From contig CM072513.1 in NCBI GenBank assembly GCA_036898135.1, forward strand, positions 81,167,463-81,231,462: DNA of 64,000 bases. The letters run 5' to 3'. Below, in pieces: positions 38,865-48,319 of the stretch; the first letter of the stretch is position 1; each line of letters opens with the position of its first letter. Made by a program: the position numbers and the translations under genes. The notes under the pieces are model-generated. The model saw only the letters and a list, made by a program, of their open reading frames with translations. It ran no database searches and was not told the origin of the DNA. The DNA comes from Oncomelania hupensis. Taxonomy: Eukaryota; Mollusca; Gastropoda; Littorinimorpha; Pomatiopsidae.

Positions 38865-39985
38865 TCATCGATTCATTTCACGTTCAAATATTTCTCCCCA
38901 CTCCTCCTTGCTCATTTCCGAGAATGCGTTGGCAGGGACCTCTTCGTAGGATGCGAAGTTTCGACTTAGCTTTCCACTCATCCATAATTTCTTGGTCCAG
39001 TTCTTTCCATGACAACATTTGTACGCCTCCTGCTTACACACGGATGTAACATTACACAATGCGAGGACACTTTCTGAAGGTACCGTCAGTGTGCAGTCCA
39101 CACATACACACTATTCTAACACAACAACTGGAAAACACACAAACCCCCTACCCACCCCACCCCGCATAACTCCCTATACGCAGAGGTTCTAAATAAAAAA
39201 TATGCAGCAGAAGTGGGGAGATGGGTTTTTGCTAATATTATTCCCTAAAAACTTTAACTTTTTGTCTCCCTTGAAAGTAGAACTAGCTGGCAGTCACTTT
39301 CTTCACTAAAACCCAAATTTTAAAAAGTCCAACACTGCGGCCCTAGATTTTAGAAATGGTTTCAGGTTGTGTCGGATAGCGCAGTGGTTGGAGCACTCGC
39401 TACTGTGTCGCAAGTTAAGCACCGTCCAGTGCGGTTAGCACTTGGATGGGTGATTGCGAAACGTGAAGTGACAAATAACAACACCCCCAGTTGACTCAAC
39501 TGTGACTGAGTACCTACTCTCTTAAGGGTGGGGAAGGTAAAGGAGCGAGGGAGAGAGATGGGCATCACACTCATTACGCTGGCCCAAGATAAGTGTGATC
39601 TCCAACATCACGCTCCCCTACGGCCACAAGGCTATGGGACCACCTCTTTTTAACCTTTTTTTCAGGTTGTGAATTGCCTAATTTCTCTTTCAAATAGTTC
39701 GGTTCCTTCCAAACTTCTGTTGCCACTTACCACCCATGTTTTCCCCTCCTCGTGCTGCTTCAGTGCTTCTCTTCTTTGGTCTGGGTTGGCTATGGACAAA
39801 CATTTTCTTTTCCACAGGGTCTGGCTGTGCCTGACCATCACCGCCCACAAATGACAAACTTGGGCCACCTTACAAAGGTCTTTGGTGTCCGAGTATCTGG
39901 CAAAAATGTGGAGCCAAATCTCTTCAGGAAGATCCAAATGCAAAGGGGGCACCCTGATGGTGTCCTCCTCATTTTCATACTCCAT
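38865..39985 (-). CDS. FBXO48: F-box only protein 48-like
   Basis: Coding exons are 39985-39731 and 39029-38865, joined in phase 0 (GTG|GTAAGT donor, AAGCAG acceptor), giving 139 aa. Human FBXO48 is about 155 aa. Exon 1 has the F-box: LDLPEEIWLHIFARYSD, then LCKVAQVCHLW and LWKRKCLSI. Exon 2 carries the family-specific tail (KLWMSGKLSRN ... KEEWGEIFEREMNR, versus WLSG...TWGEILEAELER in vertebrates). F-box proteins link substrates to SKP1-CUL1 ubiquitin ligases; the substrate here is unknown. The ATG at 39985 lies a few codons inside an exon that begins after TTTACAG, so the 5' UTR or extra N-terminal residues come from an unseen upstream exon. A SINE with a 12-bp target duplication sits in the intron. 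Confidence 0.75.
39372..39659 (+). repeat. SINE with tRNA-like and 5S-rRNA-like head, copy 2
   Basis: Nearly identical to 6381-6672. It is flanked by a perfect 12-bp duplication, TTTCAGGTTGTG (39360-39371 and 39660-39671), so it is a true retroposed insertion. Head features: GATAGCGCAGTGGTTGGAGC (box A-like) and AAGTTAAGCACCGTC...GTTAGCACTTGGATGGG, matching the 5S rRNA order AAGCTAAGCA...GTTAGTACTTGGATGGG. It ends with a T-rich run and lies in the FBXO48 intron, antisense. Confidence 0.85.
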
Positions 39986-40264
39986 GGGGTATTCCTGTAA
40001 AGTTAATAAAGCATGCAGTATAACCCAAGGAGGAGATAATTATAACGAGTGTGCTCTCTATAATCAAGCATAACAACTAGAGTCTGTACAGGGCAAAGGG
40101 CTGACAGCCTAATAAGTATTTTAACTATACTTTATATATATAAATCTCAAGTCTCAAAACTTAAGCTGCTGCTGACGTATACTTCATAGTATAGTAGTTT
40201 GTCATGATAGGCTGATAGCCTGTTGCCCTCAAGTTGATGCACTGCATACAATCACACTGGTATT

Positions 40265-40468
40265 CAGCCCTGAAAATGAAAAAAAGGTCCCACTAGCCTT
40301 TGGCTAGTAACTTAAAAATTTTACTAGCCAAACTAAAAATTTTACTAGCCAAACTAAAAAAAAGTTCATTTTAGCGCACTCGCATTTGGCAACTAAAGTT
40401 TTTTTTTTAGTCGCCAATTTTTTTTTCACTAGCCATGGCGACTAAATTAGTCGCCATTTTCAGGCCTG
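40265..40468. mobile_element. Small TIR MITE with GGCGACTA subterminal repeats
   Basis: Ends CAGCCCTGAAAATG and CATTTTCAGGCCTG are inverted (one mismatch). CTGGTATT occurs immediately before the left end and again overlapping the right end, fitting an 8-bp duplication. CAG...CTG ends with 8 bp suggest a hAT-like origin. Inside are repeated ACTAGCCAAACTAAAA and TAGTCGCCA units. Confidence 0.65.
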
Positions 40469-41329
40469 GTATTGTCATATATAGTTTAGCTTCAGGCGCT
40501 AGGTGTCTGATGAATTTGCTGATACTTATGGGGGGAAGAAAGTGGGGAGGGGGGCTTAAAGGGTACTCTTCAAAAGTCAGTGAAGAATATCCTATGTGGC
40601 AGAAGTTTTAAAGGAATCAATGGTACCAACTGTGACAATTTTATTTGATAGACTGTTTGAAGTGTTAATAACTCTGAGAAAAAAAGAAAAAAAAACAGAT
40701 GAAATAAACTTGTGTAAACAATCTTCTTTGAAAGTGTATAGTCATGTCCTCTTGTTATAGAACTGTCTGTTTGGGTTAGTAAACTTTGTGTTGTCTTGGG
40801 GATCATAGAAATTGTGCAGGATTGTACAAACCTCAATTATGTCTCCTCTAATTAGATGTCTAGAGCTTGAAGCCCTTTAGAGGCCTGTATACTTCTAGTA
40901 CATGTACTGTCGACTATGTTCGTCGTATGCTGTCTTTTAATTATGGCCTAGCACAGAAGAGTGTTTCCACAACATACGTCTTTGCGTATCGTGCATGGTA
41001 TCTGATCTACTATTTCAACAAAAATATTTAAACGTAAATTTAAAAACACACGTTATACCAAATATGTGATGAAATATTCAATGTACTATCGGAAAAAGCA
41101 TCACATCACCAATCAAGGCAAAGAGCACTGTATACTAATCGATCGTGGAACATCGACCGAAACACATGTGTACAAAGTGTCGATATATCAGCTGTTTCTT
41201 ATTTATCAACAGTTTCCAACACTTTCTAAAGATTATAAAGATCAATTGCAGTTAAAACTGTTATTTTCTTCCTTGTTTTAATCTTGCAAAGAATATAAAG
41301 AACTAAAGGATCTAGGAGAAAAAAAAGCC
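40469..41329. other. No gene seen
   Basis: AT-rich sequence upstream of FBXO48; a first exon and promoter for that gene should lie somewhere between here and about 41.9 kb, but none can be pinned down. Confidence 0.3.
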
Positions 41330-41505
41330 AAATCGATTATGAGGGCTAAGGCTTTTTAGCCTGCATGCCGAACCACGGGCTAGGAAGTCTTTTGTAGGCC
41401 TCAATTACATACTATGTACGTATGTAGAAGGCCCACGTACGAGTTTACAAAGACGAAAGAAAAGACTTCAGAGCCTGTGGCCGGACTATGTTATGCTATG
41501 CTAAA
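41330..41505 (+). mobile_element. LINE 3' UTR fragments, same family as the 20-21 kb element
   Basis: ATGAGGGCTAAGGCTTTTTA and GCCTGCATGCCGAAC match the UTR at about 21148-21185. TTTACAAAGACGAAAGAAAA and CTATGTTATGCTATGCTAA match the fragments at about 19895 and the tail at 21190. Confidence 0.7.
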
Positions 41506-42222
41506 TCAGTAAATGACTGTGTGTGGAGCTGACAGATGTTACAAAATAAAATACAAGGATGAGGAGAATATAATTATTTGGATATTGAATCATATTGTCC
41601 TCACCATTTCGCCAGAAATTTTCTGTCCTTTGTGTCAGCGGACCACTGATTTTATTGCAGCAGCCAACACTGTGGTACTACAACAACCAAGTAACGACAA
41701 CACTGCCACTGGTTCCACGACAACACTGTGGTCCTACTAACGAAACACGTTGCTGCAAGTTCTCGTTGTCGTTTGGGGTCGAGTATGTTGATGTGTCTAT
41801 TTTTAGTAAGGTCAAGACCTGACAGCGCCCTCTCCGGAAGTGCTTTATTTAAGGGCATTAATTCAGGGTCGGAAATAAGATATTTAAAAAAGAACTACAA
41901 AGTATTATGTTACGAAAGACAAAATAATAATCAATGCATATAATTTATCCACTATATAGCTATCTCCACACTGCCTGGAATCTCCCCCCCCACATACTAC
42001 CCCTATCCCTCTGCCCCATATGCCTATTTAATTTTAGCCAGATATGTGTACACATAGAAGTCCATGTGATGAAACCCACTGATCTAAAAGAAATTATTTA
42101 GTTAAGTGGATGAAACCATGTTGGCTTACAATTTTGGCCGGTCGAAATACACAAATAATATGTGCAAAGTAGAAAACTTTGGAAATAATGCAGAGCTGGA
42201 TAAATTGCCCTGTTACGCGCAT
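41506..42222. other. No gene seen
   Basis: No supportable exon. Several open frames overlap at 41.5-41.95 kb without splice or homology support. Confidence 0.3.
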
Positions 42223-42260
<38 letters not shown>

Positions 42261-42614
42261 CAGGGCCGGACCTGGGAAAAGGATAGGGGCGTGGAGGGGG
42301 GAAGGGGGGGGGGGGGTTACAGATTCGGCGAAGATCAACAAGCTTTGTCTTTGTCGTATCAGGCTGAGATCACTGAACTAAATCAACTTTTAGATCAGTG
42401 GGCTGAGATGCTTCGATGGTATCTTCAAGGTTTCTTTGGAGAGTTTGAAAAAAACAGTGACAGTTCCCTCAGTGCTCCCATCATGTTCTTCACTGCAGGC
42501 AAGCCGCATGCTTTTACAATGCATCAAAAAAAAATCTCTTTTTCTTTTTAAAGTTTGGAGGGGGGTTCCGGAAACCCAGGTAACCCCCCCCCCCCCCCTC
42601 CTGGGTCTGGCCCT

Positions 42615-42668
<54 letters not shown>
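42223..42668. repeat. (CT)n microsatellite split by a TIR insertion
   Basis: CT tracts at about 42223-42260 and 42616-42668 flank the element 42261-42615 and appear to be one microsatellite interrupted by it. Confidence 0.85.
42261..42615. mobile_element. hAT-like MITE
   Basis: 355 bp with inverted ends CAGGGCCGGACCTGGG and CCTGGGTCTGGCCCTG. CAGGGCC...GGCCCTG is a common hAT terminus. The target is a CT microsatellite, so the duplication (CTCTCTC) cannot be delimited. Homopolymer G and C tracts lie just inside the ends. Confidence 0.75.
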
Positions 42669-42671
<3 letters not shown>

Positions 42672-42799
42672 TGTTTCCCTTCCGGTCAGAAAACGTCTAT
42701 TGGAGTTTATGGCCAAGCTAAGTACTGGCCAGTGTTTTTCACAATCACTCTCTCACTCATATAATTTAAATTTAACAAAGCATACAGTAGTAGTCATCA

Positions 42800-43105
42800 A
42801 CAACACGACGATATGCTCACAGTGTGGAAGAAATGGAAACTCAGATGGTATGGCCACGTTGCCAGAGCATCAGGCCTTGCTAAGACCATCTACAAGGCAC
42901 GGTGCAAAGAGGCAGAAGAAGAGGGTGACAGTAAAAGAGGTGGTAGCACAACATTCGAGAATGGACTGGCTTGACACTGAACGAAGCCATGAGAGAGTTG
43001 CTGAGGACAGACAAAGATGGAGTATATTTACGCTGGTTAAACGATCATCTGTGGTGCCCCAACGACTTTCGAGTTATAGGATAGGATAGGATAGGATAGG
43101 ATAGT
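42800..43105 (+). mobile_element. RTE-type LINE 3' fragment, copy D
   Basis: Same tail as copies A, B, E, F and G: TGGAAGAAATGGAAACTCAG ... GGTATGGCCACGTTGCCAGA ... AACGATCATCTGTGGTGCCC, ending in five GGATA units. Confidence 0.88.
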
Positions 43106-43914
43106 AGTAGTTGAGAAACCAAGCAAGGCCGAGGTCTATCAAAGAGTGAAGGGAAAACGTGTAAAAATATCGGAGGAAGTAGGGCCTATAGGCTAGTCGT
43201 TTATTAATTAGGAAAGGCGCCTTGAGAGTCTAATCGATCCATTCACGTATCAGATGCAATACGTAAACTAAACCTCAATTGTTGGCCTGTTTGTTTGTAG
43301 TTATTAAATGCAATGCTTATTTCAAGCGAAGCTTAATTTGTTTACTTGTTTGTTTATTCTTTGTTGGATTTGTACATGTTTGTTGTATTTAAAATGTTGG
43401 TGACATCTGGCCAAAAGATGATAACGGGAGGGGGGAGAGGGGAGTGGGGATAACTAAATAAAAACCGTAATTACATTATTAAAAGTGGTTTAAAGAAGGA
43501 AAAGAACATGTAGTTGTAAAGAAATGTGCTCTATAACTGTCGCTAAACCTATAAGCTTTTTAGAAAACTACACGTATAGAGACTTTTTTTCTGTTTTTTT
43601 TAATTTTAATTCTGGTCCGTGTTTTATCTGTTTCATCATGACAATTATTATAATTTGTATGGTACTGTACGGCAATTGACTTAAAGACTACCAATCTTCC
43701 TAGAATGGTGATAATAGCCTGTGGTCAACTTCTATTCTTGATTGTTTGATAATTATAGGCTCATCGGTTCATAGGCCTCTATACAAATTGCCCTTTATAA
43801 TAAATAACACGCTTCATTTCCGGTTAAAGAGCTAGCTGTTCAAGGCAACACCGGATCAATCATAGCCCGGGTCACCAAGGACCGCGTCTTCCGTTGGCCG
43901 CCAGGACGTAGGTG
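43106..43914. other. No gene seen
   Basis: AT-rich sequence with a purine-rich patch at about 43430-43450. Nothing supportable. Confidence 0.3.
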
Positions 43915-46025
43915 TTAGTTAGTTATTCATTGCTTACATGGTCCAGCGGACTGCAAAGAGCCGAATCAGGACCACAAAATCAAGACCACAACTTGTCTGA
44001 AAGAGGACTCACCCCTGATCCGCATAAAAGATCTGCCGAAACAACCCTAGTGGTAACATTTTTAAGGCACTGATCCACTGTCAAGTGGGGTTTATGGGCT
44101 CTGCACAATGGAATTATGGACCCTCACATTTATTCGGTGGGAACTGCTAGTAAGTCACCCTATGAATTACTTTAATAAATTTATTTGTTTAGCTCGTTCT
44201 GTGTTAAGGTTGGGGTACAGAAATAGATAGAAAAAAGGTAAAAGAATACTGTCACACTAGCTTTCACACGGCTATGAATCATATGTAGTCCAGCCTTTTG
44301 ATAACAGTTAAAATCACACATTTATTTCTTCTACTCTATACAAGGTTCTCTAAGTACTAATCTAACTTAAAAAGTCTCTTTCAATGCTAATAGTTCGATC
44401 GCTGATAGTCTATGCAGCTGTTCTATCTTCATCGGGCACTCGCTAGTATATCTCATGTAGATTGGGACTACTGTGGTCCGTTTTAGAGTTTCTGAATAGT
44501 TGGACTACTGTGGTCCTGTTCTGATCAGTTTAAGTGCACTTGGGATAACACACTTAACTGGCGGGTGGTGCGGTCGAAGTCCTTCTGTGAGGTAGCTTCT
44601 GGTCCACCTGTGTCGTTGTGTAGTTGGGTTCCCTGGCCACGCTGTGGGGTCTGACAGGGAGTTTTACCGGGTCGCTCGTTCCGACTTGTGCGGTAGAGGT
44701 TCCTCAACCAACTTGTTTCTGTGGAGTGGGGTTCACAGGATAGCTCGGGATAGCTCGGGATAGCTCGCCTGCCCGTCTGTAATATAAGAGACGAAATTCT
44801 GCACAACCCTGAATAATCGGTTTGTGCAGAGCGTCTCACTGAAAGCCAAGTAGCCCTCAGTGATAGCTCCACATCTCTATACATAAGCGACGAACATTCT
44901 GCTACTTCCGGGTTCCACTGGAATCTCACTCTAAATTCCTATACATACATAAATATCAAACGTGGCTAACTATACACATACAGAATTAATAATATTATAA
45001 ACATTCAGTGGTACAGCCACTGGTCTGCAAACATACATATAAGTTAAACAACAGTGGTTCCGTACGGGATGCAACATGGCGGCGTAACCGGTCGTGTTTC
45101 GCCTCGTGGTAGGCTCTTCCACATGGTCACGCAAATTCGGATTAACAATTCACATTTATGCATAGCAAATTCTTCAAACATAATTTCAACAATACTACAC
45201 ATATATCACGATGAAACAGAAGGGTGTTCATTTACCTGTTTGACAAGTTCAGGCCCGTGTGACTTGATAGAATTCTACGATTCCTAAGTCCTGCTTCCTG
45301 GTCTAAGTGTAGAGAGATTTCTCTGCCAGCTTTCTAGCTGTTAACACTTCGGTGTATTACTCCCAACTGACCAAAAATGTGTTAGGCTCGGACCCAGTCA
45401 AACTGGCTCGAACCGCTTTGCGTAAGCTCTCATTGGGTAAAATGTTCATATTCAAAACTCAAGTGCTGACGTCACTGCGCTGTGTGTGTGGCTCAGGCTC
45501 GCAGTGTGCTGTACTAACTCTCTACTGTTACAAAGGCTACACAATGCTAAATAGTCGATAGGCAGAGTTTAAACTAGCCAATTCGTGACATCCACCAGCC
45601 GGTCTATTTACAATAAAGACATCCCACGCAGGGGACGCTAAGGCTAATTTATCAAACCATCGTTTACAAAAACAAAATAGAATACAAATATCATAATAAA
45701 ATATCAACAAAACACATACATATAAAATGCCTACATTGCCAAATAATAACATCATATGAAGCCCCGGTGACCATTTGGCAGAAGGCGTCCAATATTCCCA
45801 AGCTGATCCAAAAGACCTCACAAACAAATGAGGCGTTTTGTCCCGGAAGAGTTTTCAAGAAAAACGGTAGGTGACTGGTCTAGCGAAGAAGAAGATAGTA
45901 TAGTAGATTGATAGAACAGAGTCTGAATGAGAAAAAAACAAAGGAGAAAGACAGCGACATTAGGAATTTAAAGCACCAAATTTCCAGAAAGTGGGGATAT
46001 TATTTATACTGAAACCCCCGGCACC
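43915..46025 (-). repeat. Interspersed repeat X, copy 1, split by a solo LTR
   Basis: Segments 46025-45596 and 44073-43915 (minus strand) match 62440-63045 (plus strand) in order, e.g. AAATTTCC...AAGTGGGGATA, CCCCGGCACnCC, TCGGGGGTTGT-like and AGTCCGCTGGACC. The solo LTR at 44079-45590 interrupts it. Confidence 0.75.
44079..45590 (-). mobile_element. Solo LTR of the Gmr1-like family, opposite strand
   Basis: 1512 bp. It is the reverse complement of the 1554-bp LTR at 46397 with scattered changes, including its start (TTCGTGACA on the plus strand at 45590) and its end (TGTCAAGTGGGGTTTATGGG at 44079). The 5-bp target duplication TCCAC is present on both sides (44074-44078 and 45591-45595). The GAGCTATCCC tandem has one unit fewer than in the full element. 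Confidence 0.92.
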
Positions 46026-46059
46026 CCCACGGGAGGAGGACGGTGGTGATAAGTATGCT

Positions 46060-46396
46060 ACTGATGGACAACTTAGCAGGATCCGCACGAGAGACAGCAT
46101 CGTCATAGAAAGCTGGAATGTCAGGACCCTAAATGCGGAGGGAAAATTAGAAGAACTGGCCCACGAGCTGGACCACTATCGATGGAACATTTTATGTATC
46201 AGGGAACTGCGCTGGAAAGACCTAAATGAAACAACTACCGACAACGGCCACAAGCTTTTTTCAGCGGGAGAGATGACAGGCATGAACACAACGTTGATTT
46301 TGGTCCACAAAGACATACTAGTAACTGTCATGGGTGCCGCCTAGTCTCCAGTAGACTCATTACCATCCGTCTGACAGCAGCCCCTTTCAACATCAC
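46060..46396 (+). pseudogene. RTE endonuclease N-terminus (fragment)
   Basis: Frame with TRDSIVIESWNVRTLN, GKLEELAHELDHY and ILCIRELRWKD: the first motifs of APE-like LINE endonucleases (the Asn of WNVRTLN and the Glu-like position near R-E-L-R-W, normally S/T-E-x-R-W). It is frameshifted near 46340 and cut by the LTR element at 46396. Confidence 0.8.
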
Positions 46397-47950
46397 TGTC
46401 ACGAACTGGCTAGTTTTAACTCTGCTTGTTGACTATTTAGCCATGTGTAGTCTTTGTAACAGTAGAGAAGTTAGACTATAACACAGCAGCAATTAAATTA
46501 CACAGCAGACCACACACGGCGAGCGAGCCACCCACATCGCAGTGAGTCAGCACTTGAGCTTTGAATCGGACCGTTTTAACCAATCAGAAGCAGGCTCAGT
46601 GGGTAGAGCAGTTTTGACTGTGTCAGGTCTTAGCACAGTTTGAATCAGTCGTGTGTGAGACGAGGTAGAGTCAACATCTCCACAGCTAGAGAAATCTCTA
46701 CACTCATAGACCAGGAAGCAGGACTTTGAAATCTTAGAATTCTATCAAGCCATCACGGGCCTGAACTTGTCAAACAGGTAAATGAACACCCTTCTGTTTC
46801 ATCGTGATATATTTATATTATTGTTGAAATTATGTTTGTGGAATTTGCTATGCATAAATGTGAATTGTTAATCCGAATTTGCGGGACCACGTGGAAGAGC
46901 CTACCACGAGGCGAAACACGACCGGTTGCGCCGCCATGTTGCATGCCGTACGGAACCACTGTTGTTTAACTTATATGTATGTTTGCAGACCAGTGGCTGT
47001 ACCACTGAATGTTTATATTATTATTAATTCGGTATGTGTATAGTTAGACACGATTGATATTTATGTATGTATAGGAATTTAGAGTGAGATTCCAGTGGAA
47101 CCCGGAAGTAGCAGAATGTTCGTCGCTTATGTATAGAGATGTGGAGCTATCACTGAGGGCTACTTTGGCTTTCAGTGAGACGCTCTGCACAAACCGATTA
47201 TTCAGGGTTGTGCAGAATTTCGTCTCTTATATTACAGACGAGCAGGCGAGCTATCCCGAGCTATCCCGAGCTATCCCGAGCTATCCTGTGTGCCCCACTC
47301 CACAGAAACGACAAGTTGGTCGAGGAGACTCTACCGCACAAGTCAAAAAGAGCTACCTTGAAAAACACCCTGTCAGACCCCACAGCGTGGCAAGGGAACC
47401 CAACTACACAACGACACAGGTGGACCAGAAGCTACCTCACAGAAGGACTTCGAACACCCCACACATGAGTTAAGTGCATAAGGCGAAGGTGCACTTAAAC
47501 TGATCATAACAGGACCACAGTAGTCCAACTCCTCAGAAACTGTAAAACGGACCACAGGAGTCCAAATCTACATGAAATATTATAGCAAAGTGCCCGAGGA
47601 AGAAAAAACAGCTGCCTAGACTATCAGCGATCGAACTATTAGCATTGAAAGAGACTTTTTAAGTTAGATTAGTACTTAGAGAATCTTGTATAGAGTAGAA
47701 GAAATAAATGTGTGATTTTAACTGTTATCAAGTGGCTGGACTACATATGATTCATAGCCGTGTGAAAGCTAGTGTGACAGTATTCTTTTACCATTTTTCT
47801 ATCTATTTCTGTACCCCAACCTTAACACAGAACGAGCTAAACAAATAAATTTATTAAAGTAATTCATAGGGTGACTTACTAGCAGTTCCCACCGAATAAA
47901 CGTGAGGGTCCATAATTCCATTGTGCAGAGCCCATAAACCCCACGTGACA
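46397..47950 (+). repeat. 5' LTR of the Gmr1-like element
   Basis: 1554 bp, TGTCACGAACTGG...CCCACGTGACA. It includes a tandem of about four GAGCTATCC(C) units at about 47247-47286 and an AATAAA at about 47702. A frame open over about 129 codons (47084-47473) begins with GTG, has no ATG and no recognisable domain. Confidence 0.95.
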
Positions 47951-47957
47951 CTTTAAT

Positions 47958-47974
47958 TGGCGAGCCTAGCCAGG
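47958..47974 (+). promoter_or_regulatory. Putative tRNA primer-binding site
   Basis: TGGCGAGCCTAGCCAGG starts seven bases after the 5' LTR. TGG matches the CCA end of a tRNA; I cannot name the primer tRNA. Confidence 0.5.
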
Positions 47975-48319
47975 ATCTGTGTATAATAGGAATTGGGTAT
48001 AACCGGATCTAAGTACAATAAAATTAGATAACAGTAGAAGTAGAATAACTTAGAATAGTGTAAGGGTATAACACTGATCAGTTGTGGTGCACTATTCTTT
48101 AGTTAAAAACTTTTTTGCTTCAAATATTTTTGTGCCTGTATGTTGCATTGTTCTTTTGCAGGTTTTGCTTAAGTAACTGTTGTATGCCATTTGACTCTTG
48201 TTTTATTCTATTATTGATTGAGAAGTTTATGGTCTTTGCATTGTTTTTATTGAATTGCAATATTGCTAGTGTTTTGGTATTCCACGTGATTCAGAGGTTG
48301 TTCATAGACACTTTTGACA

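Noticed and set aside
47247..47290. CRISPR-like short repeats (GAGCTATCCC)
   Set aside because: Direct tandem repeat without spacers in a eukaryotic LTR.
47084..47473. 129-codon frame in each LTR of the full element
   Set aside because: Starts at GTG with no ATG and no domain; identical in both LTRs only because the LTRs are identical. The solo LTR version is frameshifted.
48314..48319. Extending Gag-Pol two codons upstream
   Set aside because: The upstream codon is TTG; the first ATG is at 48320 in a normal context.
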